A model generated the notes under the pieces. It saw nothing but the letters and a program-made list of their open reading frames with translations, ran no database searches and was not told the origin of the DNA. The position numbers were made by a program, and so were the translations under genes. A DNA stretch of 64,000 nt from an uncultured Clostridia bacterium (GTDB lineage: Bacteria; Bacillota; Clostridia; UBA1381): contig CAKSOE010000011.1 in NCBI GenBank assembly GCA_934476675.1, positions 3,274 to 67,273 of the forward strand. The letters run 5' to 3'. Below are positions 27,178 to 34,049 of this stretch, in pieces (positions within the stretch are counted from its first letter, which is position 1; each line of letters begins with the position of its first letter).

Positions 27178-28878
27178 ATGGGATTTTTACTTAAATATCT
27201 GAAAAAATACAAAAAGGAAAGCATAGGCGGCCCGCTTTTTAAAATGATTGAGGTCATATTTGAACTGCTTGTTCCGCTTGTTGTCGCGTCGATTATAGAT
27301 AAGGGAATTGCCGGCGGCGACAGGGCGCATATTGTGAAAATGTGCATTGTGCTTGTTGTTTTGGCTGCAGTCGGACTTACAAGCACACTCACGGCGCAGT
27401 ATCTGTCGGCAAAGGCGGCGGTGAGTGTAAGTACCGATATGCGTCATGATGTGTTCAGAAAAATTCAGAGCTTTTCATATGCAGACGCGGACAAAATAGG
27501 AACATCGGTACTTGTTACCAGAATGACGAGCGACATTAATCAGATACAGAACGGTCTTAATATCACCCTGCGTCTGCTGCTTCGTTCGCCGTTTGTTGTA
27601 ATCGGCGCTATGGTTATGGCTTTTACCGTTGATACAAAAGCGGCTATGGTATTTGCGGTGGTAATTCCGATTTTGTTTGCCGCTGTATTTGCGGTTATAC
27701 TGACGACTATTCCGATGTTTCGGCGTGTGCAGGAACGGCTGGACGGTGTAACGCGGACAGTGAGAGAAAATATTACGGGTACGCGTGTTATAAGAGCGTT
27801 TAATAATCAGAAATCGGAAAACGATGAGTTTGAAGGAGAAAATACAACTCTTGCCGCTTTGCAGAAAACCGCCGGAGCGGTGTCGGCGCTGATGAATCCG
27901 GTGACGTTTCTGATTATAAACGCAGCTGTTATTTTCCTTATAAAAGCGGGGGCGGTGCGGGTTAATTACGGAATATTGAGCGCCGGACAGGTTGTGGCGC
28001 TTTATAATTATATGTCGCAGATTTTGGTTGAGCTTATAAAGTTTGCAAACGTAACGGTGAGCGCATCAAAGGCTTTGGCGTGTGCAAGACGTATAGAGGC
28101 AGTTATGAATGAAAAGGGCGGACAGGAGATATTTATGTCTGATGCTGTATCAGAAGCAAAGGTAGAGTTCAGAAACGTAAGCCTTGCATATAATGCCGGT
28201 GCGGAATGTGCGCTTAATAATATAAATTTCACGGTAAAAAGCGGAGAAACCATAGGAATTACCGGAGGAACCGGCTGCGGAAAGTCGTCGGTGGTAAATC
28301 TTATACCACGATTTTATGATGCAACCTCGGGAACTGTTTTTGTTAACGGACGTGATGTAAAAAGCTTTGATACAGACGAGCTTAGGAAAAAAATAGGCGT
28401 TGTTCCGCAAAAGGCGGCGTTGTTTTCGGGAACAATAAGAGAAAATCTGCTTTGGGCAAAAGAGGATGCAACCGATGAGGAAATAATGGAGGCTGTGCGT
28501 ACTGCGCAGGCGGAGGACGTAATAAAGTCGAAGCCCGACGGATTGGACGAAAAAATCAGCAAGAGTACGCTTTCCGGCGGACAAAAGCAAAGACTTACCA
28601 TTGCGCGTGCATTAGTTGGAAAGCCGGATATACTTATTCTTGACGATTCCTCATCAGCGCTGGATTACGCAACCGATTTTAATTTGAGACAGGCAATTGC
28701 GGATCTGCCGTGGAAACCTACGGTGTTTATTGTGTCACAGAGAATTTCGTCCGTTATGGGCTGTGATAAAATTCTGCTTTTGGAGGACGGGCATCAGGCA
28801 GGCTTTGCGCCGCATGATGAGCTTTATAAAAATGTAGAGTTGTATCGGGAGATTTGTGACATACAGCTGTCGGATTGA
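27178..28878 (+). CDS. ABC exporter half with degenerate Walker B (heterodimer subunit 1)
   Basis: The 566-residue product has six membrane helices (about 15-300), then an ATPase. Walker A is 'GGTGCGKSSVVN', the signature is an intact '[13 protein letters not shown]', and Walker B is 'ILILDDSSSALD', in which the catalytic Glu is Asp. That change is typical of one half of LmrCD/BmrCD-like heterodimers. The partner follows 41 bp later. AAGGAG precedes the start. The cargo is unknown; drugs, lipids or peptides are the usual choices. Confidence 0.9.
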   Translation: MGFLLKYLKKYKKESIGGPLFKMIEVIFELLVPLVVASIIDKGIAGGDRAHIVKMCIVLVVLAAVGLTSTLTAQYLSAKAAVSVSTDMRHDVFRKIQSFSYADADKIGTSVLVTRMTSDINQIQNGLNITLRLLLRSPFVVIGAMVMAFTVDTKAAMVFAVVIPILFAAVFAVILTTIPMFRRVQERLDGVTRTVRENITGTRVIRAFNNQKSENDEFEGENTTLAALQKTAGAVSALMNPVTFLIINAAVIFLIKAGAVRVNYGILSAGQVVALYNYMSQILVELIKFANVTVSASKALACARRIEAVMNEKGGQEIFMSDAVSEAKVEFRNVSLAYNAGAECALNNINFTVKSGETIGITGGTGCGKSSVVNLIPRFYDATSGTVFVNGRDVKSFDTDELRKKIGVVPQKAALFSGTIRENLLWAKEDATDEEIMEAVRTAQAEDVIKSKPDGLDEKISKSTLSGGQKQRLTIARALVGKPDILILDDSSSALDYATDFNLRQAIADLPWKPTVFIVSQRISSVMGCDKILLLEDGHQAGFAPHDELYKNVELYREICDIQLSD

Positions 28879-28919
28879 TTCTATAATTTGTGCCGTTTTT
28901 CGGCGGAATGGAGATTACT

Positions 28920-30641
28920 ATGAAAATCGCAAAGAGAGTATTGAAATATATTTCCGGCTATAAGCCGTATATATTTCTGTCGTTTGCCGCGGCTATGGTA
29001 TCTGTTGCGGGAACACTTTATATACCGGTGTTGGTCGGACGTGCAATTGATTTAATGACAGGAGCGGGCAGCGTGGATTTAAGCGGCGTTTTTGCTGTTC
29101 TTTTGCAGATTGCGGCGGTTACAGCCGCGGCGGCGCTGTGCACGTGGCTTATGAATATATGCAACAACAAAATCACATACAGCGTATCATGTGATTTGCG
29201 CCGTGACGCGTTTCTGAAAATAGGCAGGCTGCCGGTAGGGTATGTGGATTCACACCGAACGGGAGAAACGGTCAGTCTTATCGTGGCCGACACGGAACAG
29301 ATTTCCGACGGACTGCTCATGGGATTTACGCAGTTTTTTACGGGAGCGCTTACAATACTCGGAACTCTCGGATTTATGCTTTATATTAATGCGTGGATTG
29401 CGCTGGCGGTAGTCGGACTTACGCCGCTTTCTCTGTTTGTGTCGAAATTCATTGCTTCAAAAACTTACAGAATGTTTCTTAAACAGTCTGAGGTAAGAGC
29501 GGTGCAGACGGGATTTGTTGACGAAATGATAGGCGGTCACAGAATAATAAAGGCGTTTTGCCGCGAGAAAGAAACAATAGAAAAATTTGACTCGATAAAT
29601 GATGAATTGAAAACTATTTCATTAAAAGCTGTATTCTTTTCGTCGCTTACCAATCCGTCCACGCGTTTTGTGAATGCCGTTGTGTATGCCTGTGCAGCGC
29701 TTATCGGCGCCCTGTTTGCACTGACGGGCGGCTTGACGGTGGGCGGACTTACGTGCATTTTAAGCTACGCAAACCAATACACAAAGCCGTTTAATGAGAT
29801 TTCGGGAGTTATAACAGAATTGCAGGGAGCGTTGGCGTCTGCCGGACGTGTATTCGAGCTTTTGGATATGGAGGAGGAAACAGATTCCGAAAATATACTT
29901 CCGTTGTCGAAGGGCAGTGTGGAATTTAAGGATGTGTATTTTTCATACACTCCCGAACGTCCGCTTATCGAGAATTTTAACCTTACCGTAAAACCCGGCG
30001 AAAGAGTGGCGATAGTAGGGCCTACCGGCTGCGGAAAAACCACGCTTATTAATCTGCTTATGCGTTTTTATGACGTTAATTCGGGTAAAATTTCAGTTGA
30101 CGGTAAAAATATAAACGATGTGTCGCGCAGCAGTCTGCATGACAGTCTTGGCATGGTCTTGCAGGACACATGGCTTAAAAGCGGAACGATACGCGATAAT
30201 ATTGCCATGGGAAAAAAGGATGCGTCGCGTGAGGAAATAATAAATGCGGCAAAGGCCGCATATGCGCATAGCTTTATAATGCGCATGAAAGACGGCTATG
30301 ATACCTATATAGGCGAGGACGGCGGCGGATTGTCAGCCGGACAGAAGCAGCTTTTGTGTATCGCGAGGGTTATGCTGTCAAAGCCGGCGGCGCTTATTCT
30401 CGATGAAGCGACATCGTCGATTGATACGCATACGGAGCTTAAAGTCCAAAAGGCATTTGACAAGCTTATGGAGGGCAGAACAAGCTTTATTGTTGCGCAC
30501 AGGCTTTCAACGATACGTGAGGCCGATGTTATACTTGTCATGAACAGCGGACATATAATAGAGCAGGGTACGCATAGGGAGCTTATAGAAAAGAAGGGTT
30601 TTTATTACAAGCTCTACACCAGCCGTCTTGCACAGGCGTAA
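28920..30641 (+). CDS. ABC exporter half, heterodimer subunit 2
   Basis: The 573-residue product has six membrane helices and an ATPase with Walker A 'GPTGCGKTTLINL' and an intact Walker B 'ALILDEATSSID'. Its signature is 'LSAGQKQLLCIAR', where the second Gly of LSGGQ is Ala. Paired with the upstream half, this gives one consensus ATP site and one degenerate site, as in heterodimeric exporters. GGAG lies 8 bases before the ATG at 28920. The ATG is preferred over the upstream in-frame GTG. Confidence 0.9.
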   Translation: MKIAKRVLKYISGYKPYIFLSFAAAMVSVAGTLYIPVLVGRAIDLMTGAGSVDLSGVFAVLLQIAAVTAAAALCTWLMNICNNKITYSVSCDLRRDAFLKIGRLPVGYVDSHRTGETVSLIVADTEQISDGLLMGFTQFFTGALTILGTLGFMLYINAWIALAVVGLTPLSLFVSKFIASKTYRMFLKQSEVRAVQTGFVDEMIGGHRIIKAFCREKETIEKFDSINDELKTISLKAVFFSSLTNPSTRFVNAVVYACAALIGALFALTGGLTVGGLTCILSYANQYTKPFNEISGVITELQGALASAGRVFELLDMEEETDSENILPLSKGSVEFKDVYFSYTPERPLIENFNLTVKPGERVAIVGPTGCGKTTLINLLMRFYDVNSGKISVDGKNINDVSRSSLHDSLGMVLQDTWLKSGTIRDNIAMGKKDASREEIINAAKAAYAHSFIMRMKDGYDTYIGEDGGGLSAGQKQLLCIARVMLSKPAALILDEATSSIDTHTELKVQKAFDKLMEGRTSFIVAHRLSTIREADVILVMNSGHIIEQGTHRELIEKKGFYYKLYTSRLAQA

Positions 30642-30991
30642 AACAACAGATATATAAAGTTTGTATTGAAAAAATAAACAAAAAATATCGCAGCGCTCAG
30701 AAACTGCATAAAACCTAATAAATTCAGCATTTTAACCCAAAATAGAAATTACAGAAATTGCAATTAAAACGCCCAAAAGTGTCGGAAATGTACAGAACTG
30801 ACGGCTGTAAGTATGTCAAGACTATTCATAAATGGAGAATGTTGTAAATATCAAGAAAAATTGGAATACAGCGGGTTAAAATCTCGCATTCTTGAAAGGG
30901 TAAAAAATAAGGGTAGGGAAACAAAACTTCCTCTACCCTTATTTTTATATAGTTACATATTATAAATAATCTTCTTATAAATAATCTTCTG
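30642..30991. other. Gene-free stretch with a strong terminator
   Basis: No supported gene. A short frame from 30813 (MSRLFINGECCKYQ...) has no binding site and runs into the terminator. The stretch contains the hairpin at 30909-30940 and a perfect 15-bp tandem duplication (30961-30975 and 30976-30990), the second half of which belongs to the 24-bp repeat shared with 61576-61599. Confidence 0.7.
30909..30946. terminator. Bidirectional terminator
   Basis: AAGGGTAG plus GGAA (30909-30920) pairs with TTCC plus CTACCCTT (30928-30940) around one bulge. A T-run follows on the plus strand (ATTTTT) and another on the minus strand (ATTTTTTA). It can end both the ABC exporter transcript and the convergent amidase transcript. 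Confidence 0.88.
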
Positions 30992-31003
30992 TTACTTTTT
31001 CAT
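30980..31003. repeat. 24-bp direct repeat, left copy
   Basis: An exact 24-bp match to 61576-61599 in the same orientation. Here it is the 3' end of the amidase gene plus 12 bp beyond. The two copies enclose the whole carbohydrate locus. Confidence 0.85.
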
Positions 31004-31747
31004 AATCCGTATAATCATCGTGCAATACTTCAAATCTTTATCATCAAGTCCCAGACCGCCACCCGTTCCGGTGATAATGCCGTTGTCAACACACCACTGC
31101 ACACCCACACGCGCCCACTCCGGCATATTTTCGTCTATGTAGTTGTAAATCATCGGATTCTTAATTCCCTTGACTATTTCATAAAGATTTGACAGGCTTT
31201 CATTAATTGCCTTTTGTTTATCAGCAACCTTATCGAGCATTGTTTTAAGCTCCGCAAATTCTTTCTTTTCATCTGCTGTCATCGGTTCGTCCTCCTGTTC
31301 TTTATATGGATATTTTTTCATTTCTTCCAAAGGATAATATTTGCCGGGGCAATTACTATCTCCGATTTCTTTATGTCCGACTATTTTAGCATCGTGATAT
31401 ATACCTTTAAGATAGATTACAAGCTCCTTTATTGAGCGTTTCTGTGCGTACGGCATAACCTTGTCCTTATCGTGATAATCGCCCTCAGCGCATATTCCTA
31501 TACTGCAATTGTTCATGTGCAACACGTGCGACCCCACAGACCACAGCGGACGACCTCTGTATATTTCGCCGTTCTTACGAACAAAGAAATGATAACCGAT
31601 GCCCGACCAGCCGTTTGATTTATGCCAATCGTCAATTTGCTGTGCTGTACAATATTCTGCTTGAGCATGATGGAGAACGATATAGTCAGCAGAGGAACGA
31701 TACAGAAGTTCACCGTTCCATTTCCAATCTGTTTCAATGATATTCAA
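30992..31747 (-). CDS. Phage-type N-acetylmuramoyl-L-alanine amidase (endolysin)
   Basis: The 251-residue product has an Amidase_2 domain: the zinc-binding His in 'YIVLHHAQ', a second His in 'IVGHKEIGDSNCPG' and the following Cys. It cuts the amide bond between muramic acid and the peptide in peptidoglycan. A charged helical linker leads to a C-terminal 'ENMPEWARVGVQWCVDNG' wall-binding-like domain common in phage endolysins. I place the start at TTG 31747 (GGAGAG 8 bases upstream); a GTG at 31756 that overlaps the preceding stop codon is possible. No signal peptide, so release would need a holin, now broken. Confidence 0.85.
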   Translation of the reverse strand: MNIIETDWKWNGELLYRSSADYIVLHHAQAEYCTAQQIDDWHKSNGWSGIGYHFFVRKNGEIYRGRPLWSVGSHVLHMNNCSIGICAEGDYHDKDKVMPYAQKRSIKELVIYLKGIYHDAKIVGHKEIGDSNCPGKYYPLEEMKKYPYKEQEDEPMTADEKKEFAELKTMLDKVADKQKAINESLSNLYEIVKGIKNPMIYNYIDENMPEWARVGVQWCVDNGIITGTGGGLGLDDKDLKYCTMIIRIMKK

Positions 31748-31752
31748 AAATA

Positions 31753-31905
31753 TCACTCTCCATTCGGCTTATTGTATGTAAGAGCCTTTGAACTATCACT
31801 AACACCCGATGTTGTTGGGTTATTAATGGCATTCCAGACACTTACAACAACCAACCCCAATATATACGGGTTTGAAACGGCTTGTAAGAGCACATTAAAA
31901 TACGC
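31753..31905 (-). pseudogene. 3' fragment of a phage holin gene
   Basis: The minus strand reads, in one frame to a TGA at 31755-31753, a hydrophobic stretch (NPYILGLVVVSVW) and then NNPTTSGVSDSSKALTYNKP. The 'DPTTxGxSDSxxALxYxKP' tail is characteristic of phiLC3-type phage holins. The holin stop overlaps the possible GTG start of the amidase, the usual holin-endolysin order. The N-terminal half is missing, replaced by IS3 sequence; the junction lies near 31905. Confidence 0.75.
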
Positions 31906-32063
31906 AAAAGTTTTTGTTCGAGTTGCTTACGAACTGATACACCACGGGTTTTCCAAGCATAATAGCCGCTCCGAGAGATTTCGAGCAGGCGGCATAATTT
32001 ATCTACAGAGACCTCAGAGCAATTAGCATCAATGAAACGATACTTGTCTTCTATAGTTTCGAA
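31905..32063 (-). pseudogene. IS3 OrfB, N-terminal fragment only
   Basis: In the -1 frame after an A7 run (32084-32078) the minus strand reads FETIEDKYRFIDANCSEVSV, then DKLCRLLEISRSGYYAWK. This is the helix-turn-helix start of IS3-family OrfB. The DDE integrase core (about 220 residues) is absent, so the element cannot transpose. The A7 run sits where IS3 elements make the -1 frameshift that fuses OrfA and OrfB. Confidence 0.8.
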
Positions 32064-32362
32064 AATATGCCGACGGATTTTTTTAATACATCAATGACCT
32101 CATCTTTCTCGGAAAGTTGCTTGCGGAGTAAGCGTATTTCCGCTTCAAGCTCACGCTGTCGCTTATCAACGCGGTTTTGGCGATCGGATACACCGGGCTG
32201 AAAGCCGGTACGCTTTAGCCATGATTTTAGAGTTTCAATACATATACCGAGTTCGGCGGCAACTTCTTTTGAAGGACGCCCCTGTTCGGTAACCATTTTG
32301 ATTGCGCCACTCTTGAATGCTTCGTCATAACGAGGTGGCATTTTTCCTTTTTTGATTGACAT
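32051..32362 (-). CDS. IS3-family transposase OrfA
   Basis: The 103-residue product has a helix-turn-helix ('PSKEVAAELGICIETLKSWL', about 35-54) and a C-terminal leucine-zipper-like coiled coil ('ELEAEIRLLRKQLSEKDEVI'), as in IS3 OrfA. AGGAGG lies 8 bases before the ATG at 32362. OrfA is intact, but its OrfB partner is cut after about 55 codons. Expressed alone it would be a DNA-binding protein without catalytic function. Confidence 0.88.
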   Translation of the reverse strand: MSIKKGKMPPRYDEAFKSGAIKMVTEQGRPSKEVAAELGICIETLKSWLKRTGFQPGVSDRQNRVDKRQRELEAEIRLLRKQLSEKDEVIDVLKKSVGIFSKL

Positions 32363-32490
32363 AAAAGTTCCTCCTGTGATTTTGGATTTGTTTGTGTCCA
32401 TTTCATTATATCACACTTTTTTCTGTCCATCAAATCTGGGAAGACGGCATGGCATTTTATTGACGGAGGGTTTTAAGAGGTAGTGAAGTT

Positions 32491-32861
32491 ATGAATAATG
32501 AAATTATAGAAACTATTAAATATCATATAAAAAATAGAATGTATATTACCATTGAACGAGTTTTCGAAAATGAATTAAATTCTGTATCAGGATTTCCGCT
32601 CATTATTACAGATAAATATCTTTTAATGACGGTCATCGCAGATTTCCATGATGAAGGATATACGATATTAAAAATAGATATATTAGTGATGCTTATTCTA
32701 AGGAGAATGGTCCGGATAAGACCAATAAATATATCCATATAAGTATCAAGAATGCCAAAATCCAAGCGAGTTGTATTCGGACAATATCAAAAGAAATACT
32801 GACTACTAAGCGAGGTTTAATCAGTATTTCGGATTACTACCAAAAGGTAGGACATATTTAA
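32491..32861 (+). pseudogene. Frameshifted gene, family not recognised
   Basis: The frame starts MNNEIIETIKYHIKNRMYIT and reads to 'DFHDEGYTILKID'. Restoring one base near 32675-32682 continues it as DISDAYSKENGPDKTNKYIH, then a well-composed tail ending at TAA 32859-32861. Without the repair the frame ends at 32742 in an unlikely hydrophobic tail. A plausible AAGAGGT site lies before the ATG. The whole is about 123 residues. I do not recognise a function. Confidence 0.6.
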
Positions 32862-32870
32862 TTTTGAATT

Positions 32871-32936
32871 GAACCGCCGTATGCCGAACGGCACGTACGG
32901 TGGTGTGAGAGGGCGATTAAATTCGCCCTACTTGAT
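32871..32936 (+). mobile_element. Group II intron 3' end (domains V and VI)
   Basis: 32871-32904 is a 34-nt domain V: GAACCGCCGT pairs with ACGGTGGT around a GCCGAACGGC hairpin, with the catalytic triad region and the ACGTACGG arm seen in bacterial group II introns. 32905-32936 is a domain VI hairpin (GGGCGA/TTCGCCC) ending CTACTTGAT, like the 3' splice end. No domains I-IV and no LtrA reverse transcriptase are nearby, so it is a relic left after 5' truncation. Confidence 0.8.
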
Positions 32937-32977
32937 TTTGGGAAATATTGTATAGCATAATCAACATCAAATATTTT

Positions 32978-33018
32978 AATAAATATCCATATTGAATTAA
33001 ATAAATATCCATTGAATT
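32978..33018 (+). repeat. Tandem direct repeats at the -35 of the sugar locus
   Basis: Two near-identical units, 32978-32998 and 33000-33018, share AATAAATATCCAT followed by TTGAATT and have a period of 22 bp, two helical turns. The second overlaps the -35 hexamer. AraC-type DNA-binding domains bind such repeats on one DNA face; the response regulator encoded at 55790 has such a domain. Confidence 0.7.
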
Positions 33019-33040
33019 CAGGGGCAAATATTTATATAAT
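33012..33040 (+). promoter_or_regulatory. Promoter of the rhamnogalacturonan-type locus
   Basis: TTGAAT (33012-33017), an exact 17-bp spacer and TATAAT (33035-33040), 90 bp before the first gene. No other clear promoter is seen before 61 kb on this strand. Confidence 0.8.
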
Positions 33041-33130
33041 AGAGTCGTAAAATGTAATGGTGTGAAATGATTACGGCGCACCGAATTATATTGGATTTAT
33101 GCTGTATCAAGCAGCGGAATGGAGATTGGT

Positions 33131-34024
33131 ATGCGTTATAAGAAAGATTTGGGTACGAAAACATTTGAAATAATTAATGGATTTTTACTTATTTGTTTGG
33201 GAGTGGTAACTCTATATCCGTTTTTGTATTTTTTTGTTTTGTCATTTAATGATGGAATGGATGCTATGAAAGGAGGAATTTATCTTTGGCCGAGGGCATT
33301 TACGCTTGCAAATTATCAAAAGGCATTTGAAAATGCGGATATAATAAATGCATTTAAGATTTCAATTACGCGAACAGTTGTGGGAACGGTTTGTGCTTTA
33401 TTACTCAATTCGATGGCTGCGTATGGATTAAGCCAAAAAAATCTTCCGGGAAGAAGCGTAATAATTTTTTATTTCTTCTTTACAACAATATTCCACGGAG
33501 GAACGGTTCCATTCTTCATTTTGATGAAGAAAATGAACATTCTTAATACGATTTGGATTTATATACTGCCGTCGCTGTTCAGCTTTTTTCATATAGTTAT
33601 TCTAAGAACGTTTTTTGAGGGGATTCCGAAAGAATTAAGTGAAGCGGCAAACATTGATGGATGTAATGACGGAATGATTTTCTTCAAGATAATACTTCCG
33701 TTGTCAGCGCCGGTTCTGGCGACAATAACTTTGTTCACGGGAGTGGGACATTGGAACGATTGGTTTGCGGGATCTTTTTATGTTACACGTGCCGACCTCA
33801 GACCGGCAGCAACAGTGTTGCAGCAAATTTTAACCGAAGTCAGCTTTGACACGGCAAAAGCCGAACAGGATGCCAACGGAATAACAACTGTAAGTCAGAC
33901 CACTACACCGGAATCATTAAGAGTAACCTTTGTTATGATAATTACACTGCCGATAATACTTGTATATCCGTTTTTGCAAAAATATTTCGTTAAGGGCACT
34001 ATGGTTGGAGCGATAAAGAGTTAA
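33131..34024 (+). CDS. Carbohydrate ABC importer permease, LplC type
   Basis: The 297-residue product has six membrane helices and the EAA loop 'PKELSEAANIDGCNDGMIFF' near residue 175-195 that docks the ATPase. It belongs to the CUT1 LplC/YtcP (MalG-like) class, which imports oligosaccharides in two-permease complexes. GGAG lies before the ATG at 33131. The LplB partner is about 7 kb downstream at 41018, although these genes are nearly always adjacent. No ATPase gene is present; CUT1 systems of this type often share an MsmK/MsmX-type ATPase. Confidence 0.92.
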   Translation: MRYKKDLGTKTFEIINGFLLICLGVVTLYPFLYFFVLSFNDGMDAMKGGIYLWPRAFTLANYQKAFENADIINAFKISITRTVVGTVCALLLNSMAAYGLSQKNLPGRSVIIFYFFFTTIFHGGTVPFFILMKKMNILNTIWIYILPSLFSFFHIVILRTFFEGIPKELSEAANIDGCNDGMIFFKIILPLSAPVLATITLFTGVGHWNDWFAGSFYVTRADLRPAATVLQQILTEVSFDTAKAEQDANGITTVSQTTTPESLRVTFVMIITLPIILVYPFLQKYFVKGTMVGAIKS

Positions 34025-34049
34025 TCATTTATATGGGAGGATTAAAATT

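Larger units (their letters stand above)
31905..32440 (-). mobile_element. Truncated IS3-family insertion sequence
   Basis: The element contains the left end (a plausible terminus TGGACAGAAAAAAGTGTG near 32428, with a TATAAT before orfA), complete orfA and the first part of orfB. The right end is missing and is joined to a phage holin remnant, so it is a deletion relic, not a fresh insertion. Confidence 0.75.

Noticed and set aside
30813..30963. Short frame MSRLFINGECCKYQ...
   Set aside because: It has no binding site and the terminator stem falls inside it.
31622..32026. Plus-strand open frame over the amidase, holin and IS3 remnants
   Set aside because: It is antisense to three recognisable minus-strand coding remnants and has no family features.
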